Source of the DNA: Chitinophaga sp. CB10
Lineage (GTDB): Bacteria > Bacteroidota > Bacteroidia > Chitinophagales > Chitinophagaceae
Direction: 5' to 3'
Assembly: GCA_001870995.2 (NCBI GenBank)
Contig: MLAV02000007.1
Coordinates: 62,001-126,000, forward strand
Length of the DNA: 64,000 nucleotides
Every line of letters begins with the position of its first letter. The first letter of the stretch is position 1. The translations under genes and the position numbers were made by a program. This document shows positions 33,327 to 40,876 of the stretch, in pieces. The notes under the pieces were generated by a model. It was not told where the DNA came from. It worked only from the letters and a program-made list of their open reading frames with translations, and did not search any database.

Positions 33327-33950
33327 TTAAAGCATCGTCTTCAGCCACGCGGGTATCAGCGTCTTTCGTTCTTCCATCATCGCGCGGAACTGCTTCATGT
33401 CGATCGCCCCGGTTTTCAGCAGCAGGTGCCGCGCCACGAAAGGCAGCGTGAGCATACTGACCATATTCATCACCAGGTGCAGGGGCGCCGTTTTCAGCTG
33501 CCCCTTCCCATGCAGTTCCACCAGTTGACGGACGAAATAGGAAGTCAGGAAAACGTTATTCTCTACCAGTTCTTTTGTAATGTCGTTGGAGCTGTTCGCC
33601 ACGCCGTTCATTACGAACAGCGGCAGGTCGGGGTGTACCAGCAGCATGTCTATCCACTGCGCGCAAACGAGGTCAATCTTTTCCTGCGGACTGGTATGCA
33701 CATCGTCCAGCAGGCCTTTGATGCCATGCAGCAGCTGCCGGATGGCGTCCTTCATCACCAGGTCGTACAGCTTCTCCTTGCTGCGGAAATAATAATTCAC
33801 CAGCGAAAAATTCAGGTCCGCCTCCGCGGCAATATCCCTCACCGTGGTAGCGGCATAACCATTACGGGTAAAGACCGCCCTCGCCGCCGCCAGGATCTTT
33901 TCCTCCGCAGGGGCATCCGCATCTTTTTTCTTCCGCGTCGCTTTTGCCAT
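33327..33950 (-). CDS. TetR/AcrR family repressor (CecR-like)
   Basis: 207 aa. Basic N-terminus, TetR HTH at about 18-65 (ILAAARAVFTRNGYAATTVR, DIAAEADLNFSLVNYYFRSK), and a ligand domain with the C-terminal pattern of the YbiH/CecR type. It heads the exporter operon, so it very likely autoregulates it through the dyad at 34006-34021 beside its own promoter. Confidence 0.93.
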   Translation of the reverse strand: MAKATRKKKDADAPAEEKILAAARAVFTRNGYAATTVRDIAAEADLNFSLVNYYFRSKEKLYDLVMKDAIRQLLHGIKGLLDDVHTSPQEKIDLVCAQWIDMLLVHPDLPLFVMNGVANSSNDITKELVENNVFLTSYFVRQLVELHGKGQLKTAPLHLVMNMVSMLTLPFVARHLLLKTGAIDMKQFRAMMEERKTLIPAWLKTML

Positions 33951-33969
33951 GGTACTGCTGTTTGCGATT

Positions 33970-34001
33970 CAAATGTAGGAGTGATTTCTGAATTAAACAA
34001 A
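33970..34001 (-). promoter_or_regulatory. Promoter of the TetR-exporter operon
   Basis: On the minus strand, TTTG (34001-33998) and TACATTTG (33977-33970) are a full Bacteroidota -33/-7 pair with a 20-nt spacer. Predicted start is about 13 nt before the ATG at 33950. Confidence 0.7.
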
Positions 34002-34005
34002 TGTA

Positions 34006-34021
34006 TTAAACAATTGTTCAA
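34006..34021. promoter_or_regulatory. TetR operator-like dyad
   Basis: TTAAACAATTGTTCAA is a 16-bp dyad with a perfect AACAATTGTT centre; one base pair of positions is mismatched. It starts 5 bp upstream of the -33 element, well placed for repression by the TetR-type protein. Confidence 0.65.
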
Positions 34022-34393
34022 AAATAATTTTCACCCCCGCCCCTGTGGTATAAGCCGTTTGTTTTTTTATTATGTAGAAAGATCTAGGCACGCAGGATTA
34101 AAAAGTACCCGTCCCCGGGAAAGTTGACTGAGGCAACTGCCAATATTGACACCGTCTAGTAAATGCATTCACTGCCCGCAGAGGTGCTTTTGCTCCAATG
34201 CCGCAGTTTGCTATAGGAAATTTTTTTAAAAAGCAACCCGCACTTATCCATTTTCGTATTTATGAACAGCTGATGGTAAATTCGCCATTACTGCTGTTAA
34301 ACTGACATTATAATTATCGTGATTTCGATATATTCGCTAACGTAATTTTTCCGACTGACCCCAAATTAGTCGCAGCATCTTCAATACACCAAC
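34022..34393. other. Intergenic region without a recognised gene
   Basis: About 370 bp between divergent genes. It is AT-rich and shows no RNA-like fold or repeat that I can support; presumably it holds the promoter of the NTF2-like gene, with TAATTTTT near 34342 as a weak -7 candidate. Confidence 0.4.
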
Positions 34394-35188
34394 ATGCGCT
34401 ACCTGTTATTTATCCTGCTTTTCGCCACAACGGTATCTGCACAACAACGCATCACGGAAGCAGAAACCTCGTTTGCAGCCCTCGCCAGAGATTCCGGTAT
34501 CAAGCGGGCCTTCCTGCGCTACCTGGACAGTTCCGCCGTCACCTTCCAGGACGGGATCATCCAAAACGGCCGTCAGCAAATCTGGAAGCAACCCGAATCC
34601 AACGTACAACTGATCTGGAAACCGGTGTACTCTTATACCGCCCTAAGCGGCAACACGGGCTTTACCACCGGCCCCTATGAAGTACGCGTGCCCGGCAGCG
34701 ATTCCGCCAGGGGTCACGGGCAATTCAGCAGCATCTGGGCAAAAGATGCGTATGGTAACTGGAAAGTAGTGCTGGACATCGGGGTGCCTACCCCTCCTTC
34801 AAAAGTGGATACCATTACCAGGACGAGGATAGCGAAGGTAAGCAGCCTCCCCTCCGGCATCGGGGATATAAGGGAAGTAGAAGCCAGGTTCCTGAAAGCC
34901 TATCAGACTTCCGGGAACCTGGCATTCAGTGAATATATTGACGGAGCCACCTGGTTTAACCTCGAAGGCTTCCCTCCTTTGCACGACAGCAGCAGCATCA
35001 TGCAGGCCATCAACCAGGTGCATGGGAGGATTATGTTCAAACCTGTAGCCGGCGGCCTTTCGGAAGACCGTGACCTGGGTTACGTGTACGGCTACACGCT
35101 GGAAGGAAGCAAAAGAAATAATTACATGCGGGTGTGGAATCACACACAGGCAGGATGGAAAATACTGTTGCAGATTATCCAGTGGTAA
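34394..35188 (+). CDS. Secreted protein with two NTF2-like (SnoaL/DUF4440) domains
   Basis: 264 aa with signal peptide (MRYLLFILLFATTVSAQ). Two tandem alpha+beta domains: about 20-135 (LARDSGIKRAFLRYLDSSAV, GPYEVRV, GNWKVVLDIGV) and about 155-264 (LKAYQTSGNLAFSEYIDGAT, LGYVYGYTLEG, AGWKILLQIIQW). The paired SnoaL-like cone folds usually bind small hydrophobic ligands or act as simple isomerases; here no catalytic residues can be named. Monocistronic. Confidence 0.75.
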   Translation: MRYLLFILLFATTVSAQQRITEAETSFAALARDSGIKRAFLRYLDSSAVTFQDGIIQNGRQQIWKQPESNVQLIWKPVYSYTALSGNTGFTTGPYEVRVPGSDSARGHGQFSSIWAKDAYGNWKVVLDIGVPTPPSKVDTITRTRIAKVSSLPSGIGDIREVEARFLKAYQTSGNLAFSEYIDGATWFNLEGFPPLHDSSSIMQAINQVHGRIMFKPVAGGLSEDRDLGYVYGYTLEGSKRNNYMRVWNHTQAGWKILLQIIQW

Positions 35189-35191
35189 GCG

Positions 35192-35680
35192 TTACGCCTC
35201 TGCGCCCACGCCATTGTACGCATCGGTAAGCGCCTGGATGTCCAGTTTCCCCATGCCCATCAGCGCCTGCATTACCCTGCCGGATTTCGCCGGATCCTTA
35301 TCCGCCATATACTGCCCCAGCTGTTCGGGAATGATCTGCCAGGAAAGGCCGAACTTATCCGTCAGCCAACCGCAACGGTCTTCCTTACCGCCATCCGCCG
35401 TCAGCTTTTCCCAGAGCTCATCTACTTCCTGCTGGGTTTTACAGTTCACAAACAGGGAGATGGCAGGCGTAAAGCTGAATTGCGGACCGCCGTTCATCGC
35501 GTAAAACGTTTGGCCTTCCAGCTCAAACACGGTGGAGAACACAGGCCCCTGCTGGCCCGGCTCCTGGCCCGGCATGCGGTTAATACTTACTACTTTGGAG
35601 TTATTGAAGATGCCGGTATAAAAGTTAGTCGCTTCTTCAGCGTTACCATTGAACCATAAAAAGGGGGTGATCTTTTGCAT
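35192..35680 (-). CDS. PhnB-like VOC family protein
   Basis: 162 aa from ATG 35680. Starts MQKITPFLWFNGNAEEATNF, the standard PhnB/3-demethylubiquinone-methyltransferase-like opening, and continues with NGGPQFSFTPAISLFVNC and a helix with WEKLTADGGKEDRCGWLTDK then FGLSWQIIPEQL. The fold is glyoxalase/bleomycin-resistance like; function is unknown despite the historic methyltransferase name. It converges on the NTF2-like gene 3 bp away. Confidence 0.88.
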   Translation of the reverse strand: MQKITPFLWFNGNAEEATNFYTGIFNNSKVVSINRMPGQEPGQQGPVFSTVFELEGQTFYAMNGGPQFSFTPAISLFVNCKTQQEVDELWEKLTADGGKEDRCGWLTDKFGLSWQIIPEQLGQYMADKDPAKSGRVMQALMGMGKLDIQALTDAYNGVGAEA

Positions 35681-35829
35681 AGTAATCAGTTTTTTATTCT
35701 GATACAAACCTACTGATAGCAATGCAATTTTGGAGGGGTACAAAACGACATTTTACAGGCCAATTCCGACAATCCAAGCGGCCGGCAAATACCTGGGAGA
35801 TTTGCCGGGCCGGCCTTGGTTGCCGTCAC

Positions 35830-36345
35830 TTAAGCATAAGCTTCCGCCCATGCGGGCACATTATTCCGCAGCATGCGCTTGGCCATGTGGATGCGACTTT
35901 TGATAGTCCCCATCGGCTCTTTCATCATGTCCGCAATTTCCTGGTATTTATAACCCTGGCTGTACAACTGGAAAGTAAGCCTGAACTTGCCCGGCAAGCC
36001 ATCCATCCCTTCCTGCAGCTCCTTCAGGGTAAGCGCCATCTCCGTACTGTTGTAATGCAGGTTGCGGTCCGCCGCATACGCTACCTCATGTTTGCTGTAG
36101 GTTTCATATTTATCGTGCAGCTGCTTTCTCCTGTAATTATTCAGGAAAATATTCCGCATGATCACCAGCAACCATGCTTCCATACTGGTGCCGGCCGCAA
36201 ATTTATCCTTGTTGACCAGCGCGCGGCAAAGCGTGTCCTGGCAAAGATCCCGGGCCGCGTCCCTGTTGCGCGTCAGCTTGATCGCAAAAGGCATGAGCGC
36301 CTCCACTACCAGTGGCAACTGGCATTCAAATTCCTGGTTAAACAT
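35830..36345 (-). CDS. ECF-type RNA polymerase sigma factor
   Basis: 171 aa. Region 2 at about 14-80 (ALMPFAIKLTRNRDAARDLC, QDTLCRALVNKDKF, MEAWLLVIMRNIFLNNYRRK) and region 4 at about 110-163 (GLPGKFRLTFQLYSQGYKYQ, EIADMMKEPMGTIKSRIHMA). No anti-sigma gene is adjacent. It starts 18 bp after the dps-like gene stop, so both are probably on one transcript and the sigma factor may steer stress or iron-storage genes. Confidence 0.92.
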   Translation of the reverse strand: MFNQEFECQLPLVVEALMPFAIKLTRNRDAARDLCQDTLCRALVNKDKFAAGTSMEAWLLVIMRNIFLNNYRRKQLHDKYETYSKHEVAYAADRNLHYNSTEMALTLKELQEGMDGLPGKFRLTFQLYSQGYKYQEIADMMKEPMGTIKSRIHMAKRMLRNNVPAWAEAYA

Positions 36346-36363
36346 AACTGTGGGATTTTGAAG

Positions 36364-36831
36364 TTAACTAAGATAGGCACGGATCATCCAGGCCCATTTT
36401 TCATGCACCTTCAGGACGTTGGTCAGGAAGTCGACCGTACCGGGATCATTGTATTGCTCCGTCGTACTGATCTTCTGCTTGATCTCCCGCACCAGCGTTT
36501 CGTGGTCGTTGAGCAGGTTGGTCCATTGCTGCACGCGTTCGCTGGTGCTTTCCCCTTCGAGCAGGCTGGCAAGCTTGAGGTAATCTTCCATGCGGCCCAT
36601 CGCAAAGTGGCCTACTTTGCGGATACGTTCTGCAGTATCGTCAATTACATCCGCCAGCTCCGTGTACTGCGCTTCATAGAATTTGTGCAGTTCAATCATG
36701 TTGGTTCCCGTAACATTCCAGTGATAGTTCCTAACCTTATGATACAAGACCTGCTCATCCGCCAGTAACCCGTTCAATAATAATCCTACTGCCTACGCAT
36801 TTGCGTCGCTTAAACCTATGTTCGCTTTCAT
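36364..36831 (-). CDS. Dps-family ferritin gene interrupted by an in-frame amber codon
   Basis: From ATG 36831 the frame reads MKANIGLSDANA, then TAG at 36795-36793, then AVGLLLNGLLADEQVLYHKV in the same frame to the end at 36364 (155 codons). This is the full Dps length, and the N-terminus matches the family on both sides of the stop. Ferroxidase-type ligands are intact (His37 in RNYHWNV, Asp64, Glu68). Without readthrough, only a protein starting at an internal codon is made, for example TTG at 36777, which would lack the first 18 residues. Codon 13 is a recent nonsense change, a sequencing error or a real recoding/re-initiation site. Dps binds DNA and stores iron. Confidence 0.8.
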
Positions 36832-37026
36832 GTTAAAAAATTTTCCGTTTTCCGATGATGTAAAATTCATCAATGATCCCCGGCCGCTCAATGGACAGAT
36901 AACGGATTCTGATGTACATAATGATCCTCTTCCTATTTTGTACTTCCAAGCGATAGCGTTAGAAAAACCAACGTCAATTCGGTATATTTAAGCCCTGTAA
37001 AATTTTAACTTAAAAAATTGCTTACA

Positions 37027-37998
37027 ATGGAATACAGAGTATTTGGCAGAACAGGCTGGAAAGTGAGTGAGATCGGCTATGGCATGTGGGGCATGGCCGG
37101 GTGGACGGGCTCCGAAGAAGCGGAAGTCAACGCCGCACTGGACCGCGCCATCGAACTGGGCTGTAACTTCTTTGATACGGCCTGGGGCTACGGCGAAGGC
37201 CTGAGCGAAGAGATACTGAATAAGACCATGAAACGGCATCCCGGGAAACGACTGTATGCCGCTACCAAAATACCGCCTAAAAACAGGAAATGGCCATCCA
37301 AACCGGAGTACTCCCTGCAAGACGTATTTCCGGCGGACTACATCGTGGAGTACACAGAAAAAAGCCTGAAAAACCTGGGGGTGGATTGCATCGATCTGCA
37401 ACAGTTCCACGTCTGGGAGGACCATTGGGTAAACCAGGACGAATGGAAGGAAGCCATCACCAAATTACAGCAACAGGGCAAGGTAAAACACTGGGGCATC
37501 AGCGTCAACCGCTGGGAACCGGATAACTGCCTGCAAACGCTGAAGACGGACCTCATCGATGCCGTACAGGTGATCTACAATATATTTGACCAGGCGCCGG
37601 AAGACAACCTCCTGCCGCTCTGCCGGGAAAAGAACATCGCCGTAATCGCCCGCGTACCCTTCGACGAAGGCACGCTCACCGGCACTTTCACGAAGGAAAC
37701 CACTTTCCCCGCGGGCGACTGGCGCGCCACCTACTTTGTGCCGGAAAACCTCATCAGCAGCGTGGAACATGCCGATGCCCTGAAGCCGCTGATCCCTGAA
37801 GGCATGACCATGCCGGAAATGGCCCTGCGCTTCATCCTCAGCAACCCGGATATCAGCACTACTATCCCCGGTATGCGCAAAATCAGGAACGTAAACGCCA
37901 ACATGGCCGCCAGCGATGGCAAAGGATTACCGGCCTCCCTGCTGGCAGCGCTAAAAAACCACCGCTGGGACAGAACGCCAACGGGCTGGTCACAATAG
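37027..37998 (+). CDS. Aldo/keto reductase
   Basis: 323 aa from ATG 37027 (MEYRVFGRTGWKVSEIGYGM). TIM-barrel NADPH enzyme with the tetrad Asp/Tyr in FFDTAWGYGEG, Lys in AATKIPP and His in QQFHVWED. Ends with the usual GMRKIRNVNANMAASDG motif. Substrate undefined; likely a sugar-related or general carbonyl reductase. Monocistronic; repeats begin about 10 bp past its stop. Confidence 0.92.
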   Translation: MEYRVFGRTGWKVSEIGYGMWGMAGWTGSEEAEVNAALDRAIELGCNFFDTAWGYGEGLSEEILNKTMKRHPGKRLYAATKIPPKNRKWPSKPEYSLQDVFPADYIVEYTEKSLKNLGVDCIDLQQFHVWEDHWVNQDEWKEAITKLQQQGKVKHWGISVNRWEPDNCLQTLKTDLIDAVQVIYNIFDQAPEDNLLPLCREKNIAVIARVPFDEGTLTGTFTKETTFPAGDWRATYFVPENLISSVEHADALKPLIPEGMTMPEMALRFILSNPDISTTIPGMRKIRNVNANMAASDGKGLPASLLAALKNHRWDRTPTGWSQ

Positions 37999-38008
37999 GA
38001 TTTTTTTC

Positions 38009-38229
38009 TCGCAAAGGGGCGTAAGGTTGGTAAGCTCGCAAAGGATTGTGTTATGTTATAGGTTAAGAATATTCTCTGAATCAAAAAAATCTCTTCTTTG
38101 CAAACTTCCCCACCTTATGCCCCTTTGCTATCTTACCCCCTTTGCGATCTTTGCCACCTTATGCATCTTTGCGAGCACCCCCCCCCTTTGCGAGCTTTGC
38201 CACCTTATGCCCCTTTGCGAGCAAACCTC
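38009..38229. repeat. Repeat cluster with direct and inverted 22-mers at convergent gene ends
   Basis: CCACCTTATGCCCCTTTGCG occurs at 38200-38219, a near copy (two differences) at 38154-38173 and a shorter one at 38111-38128; an inverted copy CTCGCAAAGGGGCGTAAGG is at 38009-38027. Shorter CTTTGCGA units fill the gaps. The cluster can fold into large hairpins and runs into the last six codons of the decarboxylase gene. Confidence 0.8.
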
Positions 38230-39743
38230 CCCGTGCTTAGCAACTCATACCCCCGTGCTTTGATCGCCTTCAGCATATCGCGTGTATCCGCGACCGTAGT
38301 CAGCGGGTTCAGGATCGTGAATTTGAGGTAAAACTCCCCGCCTACCTTTGTACTGGCTACCAGTAAAGTACCGTCAAAAAAAAGGGATTTTTTTATAGAG
38401 AGATTTAAGGCCGCTACGTCAATACCTGCCCGGCCGGGCGCAAATCGGAAGACGAGTATGCCAATGTCGGAGTGCGTCAGGAGTTCAATCTCTTCGTCTT
38501 TTTCCATCAGGGCAGCGGTGGCCGCTGTGGTGGCAATCATCCGGTCGGTATAGCTACCGAGCTTTTCTTTTCCCGTCAAACGCAGCGTACACCAGAGTTT
38601 CAGCGCATCGAAGCGGCGGGTGCTCTGGGTGACGGACTTGTTGATCTGCGCCGGCAGCTCGTCGTAATCCTGCTCAGCAGGATTGAGATAGTCCGCATGA
38701 TGCTGCACTATTTTTAAGGTCTCCTTATCCTTCACCAAAAAAGCGCTGCTGCTCACCGGCTGGAAAAATGATTTGTGGTAATCCACCGTCACCGAATCCG
38801 CCAGTTCAATGCCATTCAGCAATGCCCGGTGTTTGGCAGAGAGCAGCAGCCCGCAGCCATAAGCCGCATCCACATGCATCCATAGCCGGTACTTTGCAGC
38901 CAGGGCAGCTATTTCCTGCAGGGGATCAATGTTCCCGAAATCCGTACTGCCTGCCGTAGCCACCACCGCGATGGGAATGTTCCCCGCGGCCAGCTCCGCT
39001 GCAATGGCCTGTTCCAGGGCAGCCGCATCCATGCGGAAGCGCTGATCCGTTTTTACCTTTACAATGGCCTGCTCTCCCAGCCCCATCAGTGCGGCGTTTT
39101 TCTGGTTGCTGAAATGCGCCGTTTCCGCCACAAAAATGCGGTAACGCAGCGCCGCTGCGGGTAGCCCTTCCCGTTTGATGTTAACGCCATGGACGCGCAT
39201 CGCAAAATGGTCCCGCGCAAGAAGCAATCCCATGAGATTACTTTGAGAACCGCCCCCGGTGAAGATGCCATCTCCCCCGGCTCCAAAACCCAGCTGCTCG
39301 CAGGTCCAGTCTACCAGGCGGCGCTCCATGAAAGTGCCGCCGGCGCTCTGGTCGTAGGTATCCTGGGAGGAGTTGATGGCGCTGATGATCACCTCCGCCG
39401 CCAGCGCAGGAATTACGACCGGGCAGTTGAGGTGGGCAATGTACTGTGGCAGATGGAAAGCCGTGGCATGTTGCAGGTAAAGCGCCTGCACTTCCGCCAT
39501 GAGTTCCTCATAGCTTTCCAGCGGCGCATCCAAATTTACCGCGGCTACGGCGGCCTTGATGGTAGCGGGCTTCACGCCTGAAAACGGGCGGCGCGTATGT
39601 TCCAGGAAATGCAGCACCGCTTCCCGGGCCTGTTCTACGGCTGCTTTGTACTCCGCCGCGCTGCCGGCATAAAAAATATCGTTCAGTAAGGAATCCCGCG
39701 ATGGCAGCGGTTCCTGTGCTATGCTAAGTTGTTCGGTTATCAT
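38205..39743 (-). CDS. PLP-dependent group II decarboxylase (lysine/diaminobutyrate type)
   Basis: 512 aa from ATG 39743. Fold-type I decarboxylase related to DesA, DdbH and aromatic-amino-acid decarboxylases: TGGGSQSNLMGLLLARD (about 162-178), Asp292 in MHVDAAYGC, PLP lysine Lys324 in VTVDYHKSFFQPV. It is the last gene of the siderophore operon, 14 bp after the lysine hydroxylase, so the likely substrate is hydroxylysine (and/or lysine), giving a hydroxycadaverine. The final codons (TGRFARKGA) come from the 38.0-kb repeat cluster, so the C-terminus differs from the family norm. Confidence 0.9.
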   Translation of the reverse strand: MITEQLSIAQEPLPSRDSLLNDIFYAGSAAEYKAAVEQAREAVLHFLEHTRRPFSGVKPATIKAAVAAVNLDAPLESYEELMAEVQALYLQHATAFHLPQYIAHLNCPVVIPALAAEVIISAINSSQDTYDQSAGGTFMERRLVDWTCEQLGFGAGGDGIFTGGGSQSNLMGLLLARDHFAMRVHGVNIKREGLPAAALRYRIFVAETAHFSNQKNAALMGLGEQAIVKVKTDQRFRMDAAALEQAIAAELAAGNIPIAVVATAGSTDFGNIDPLQEIAALAAKYRLWMHVDAAYGCGLLLSAKHRALLNGIELADSVTVDYHKSFFQPVSSSAFLVKDKETLKIVQHHADYLNPAEQDYDELPAQINKSVTQSTRRFDALKLWCTLRLTGKEKLGSYTDRMIATTAATAALMEKDEEIELLTHSDIGILVFRFAPGRAGIDVAALNLSIKKSLFFDGTLLVASTKVGGEFYLKFTILNPLTTVADTRDMLKAIKARGYELLSTGRFARKGA

Positions 39744-39757
39744 AAGTATTTTTTTTG

Positions 39758-40876
39758 TTAGTCCCGGAATAAGCTGCCATAGTGCTCTTCCATGATAAAG
39801 AAAGGATCGTTGGTGCGGGTAACGGCGCGGAGATGAATCAGGCTCGTCTTGCTCATCATGCGCAGCATCATGCGCCGCTCGCAGGGCACGAGGCGCCCGT
39901 TGTCGTTGCGGAAGCCCGCCAGGAAAGCGTTGCGGCCATGCGCGCAAAGGTGGTTGTTGACGAATATCAGGTCCCCCGATTGGGGAATGAATGCGTTATA
40001 GATATGCGTTTTAGCCACCTTCCAGAATTCTTCCAGGTGGTGCATCGCCTCGGCGGATTGATTGGCTGCCGGGTTATGCAATTGCTCCGCGGCATCAAAA
40101 CGGATAAACGGCCAGGTGCGGTTGCCATACAGCACGCTGGCCGTCGCTACGTCCCCGGTGGCTACCTCCTGGCTGTAATTGGCATCCTTGGGGCATTTAT
40201 ACATGGGGCGGAACAGGGGCGCCATGATGGCATCCGTAGCGCCGTGGGAGCGGATGGAATACAAGGTGGAAGGCACCTGCTCTTCGTTGCGGAGAAAGAG
40301 GAAGCTGAGGAAATCCGCCTGGTGGAAGAGAAACGCATCCTCGGTGTGTACGAACAGGTCCGTCCGGGAGCCGCTGCCCGTTTGGGTGTAGCTCATGTTT
40401 TCATCCGGGATGATGGGATGCAGCAAGCCGCCTCCCTTGCGCTGCGCGTAGTACTGCACCGGCTTACTGGGCACGGCGCCGTGGAGCAGACTGCTGATAA
40501 ATCCGAAGGCATGGAGCTTATCCCGGTCCATCGCTTTCCAGTTGGCGGGCGTTGGGCCCAGCTCTGCCTGGTCCACCTGCATCAGTCCACGGAAGATGAT
40601 AGCGCCGTATTGCGAGGGGGAAAAATCTGTACCGAACGCGCTGAGCAGGCGGGCAATCCGTTCCGGCAGCAGCTGGTAGGCGTTCAGGTGAAGGGTGGCC
40701 TGGAAGGCAGGGTTCTCATAGCTGCCGTATTCGCGGATCAGCTTTTGCGCGATGTAATGAATAGCGGTGGATTCCCGTGCGGTAATATCCACTATCAGCG
40801 GGGCCTGGGGCGGCAGGCTGCCGGCCTGCCAGTCCGCCGGGGGTATATGATTCGTAGTGACGGTTAAATTTTTCAT
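39758..40876 (-). CDS. Fe(II)/2-oxoglutarate L-lysine hydroxylase (clavaminate synthase family)
   Basis: 372 aa. Double-stranded beta-helix dioxygenase of the clavaminate synthase/KDO group: iron ligands His177 and Glu179 in VHTEDAF and distal His313 in NNHLCAHGRNAF; 2-oxoglutarate Arg near ERRMMLRMM (334-341). Blocks such as FGTDFSPSQYGAIIFRGL and GFISSLLHGAVPSKPV strongly resemble the Chitinophaga lysine 4-hydroxylase. Expected product is 4-hydroxylysine (3-hydroxylation also occurs in the family). Its ATG overlaps the previous stop (ATGA), and the decarboxylase follows, so hydroxylation probably precedes decarboxylation in siderophore synthesis. Confidence 0.9.
   Translation of the reverse strand: MKNLTVTTNHIPPADWQAGSLPPQAPLIVDITARESTAIHYIAQKLIREYGSYENPAFQATLHLNAYQLLPERIARLLSAFGTDFSPSQYGAIIFRGLMQVDQAELGPTPANWKAMDRDKLHAFGFISSLLHGAVPSKPVQYYAQRKGGGLLHPIIPDENMSYTQTGSGSRTDLFVHTEDAFLFHQADFLSFLFLRNEEQVPSTLYSIRSHGATDAIMAPLFRPMYKCPKDANYSQEVATGDVATASVLYGNRTWPFIRFDAAEQLHNPAANQSAEAMHHLEEFWKVAKTHIYNAFIPQSGDLIFVNNHLCAHGRNAFLAGFRNDNGRLVPCERRMMLRMMSKTSLIHLRAVTRTNDPFFIMEEHYGSLFRD

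Noticed and set aside
38027..38331. Short Pro/Leu/Cys-rich frames over the 38.0-kb repeats.
   Set aside because: They are translations of the repeat units themselves and overlap the decarboxylase gene.
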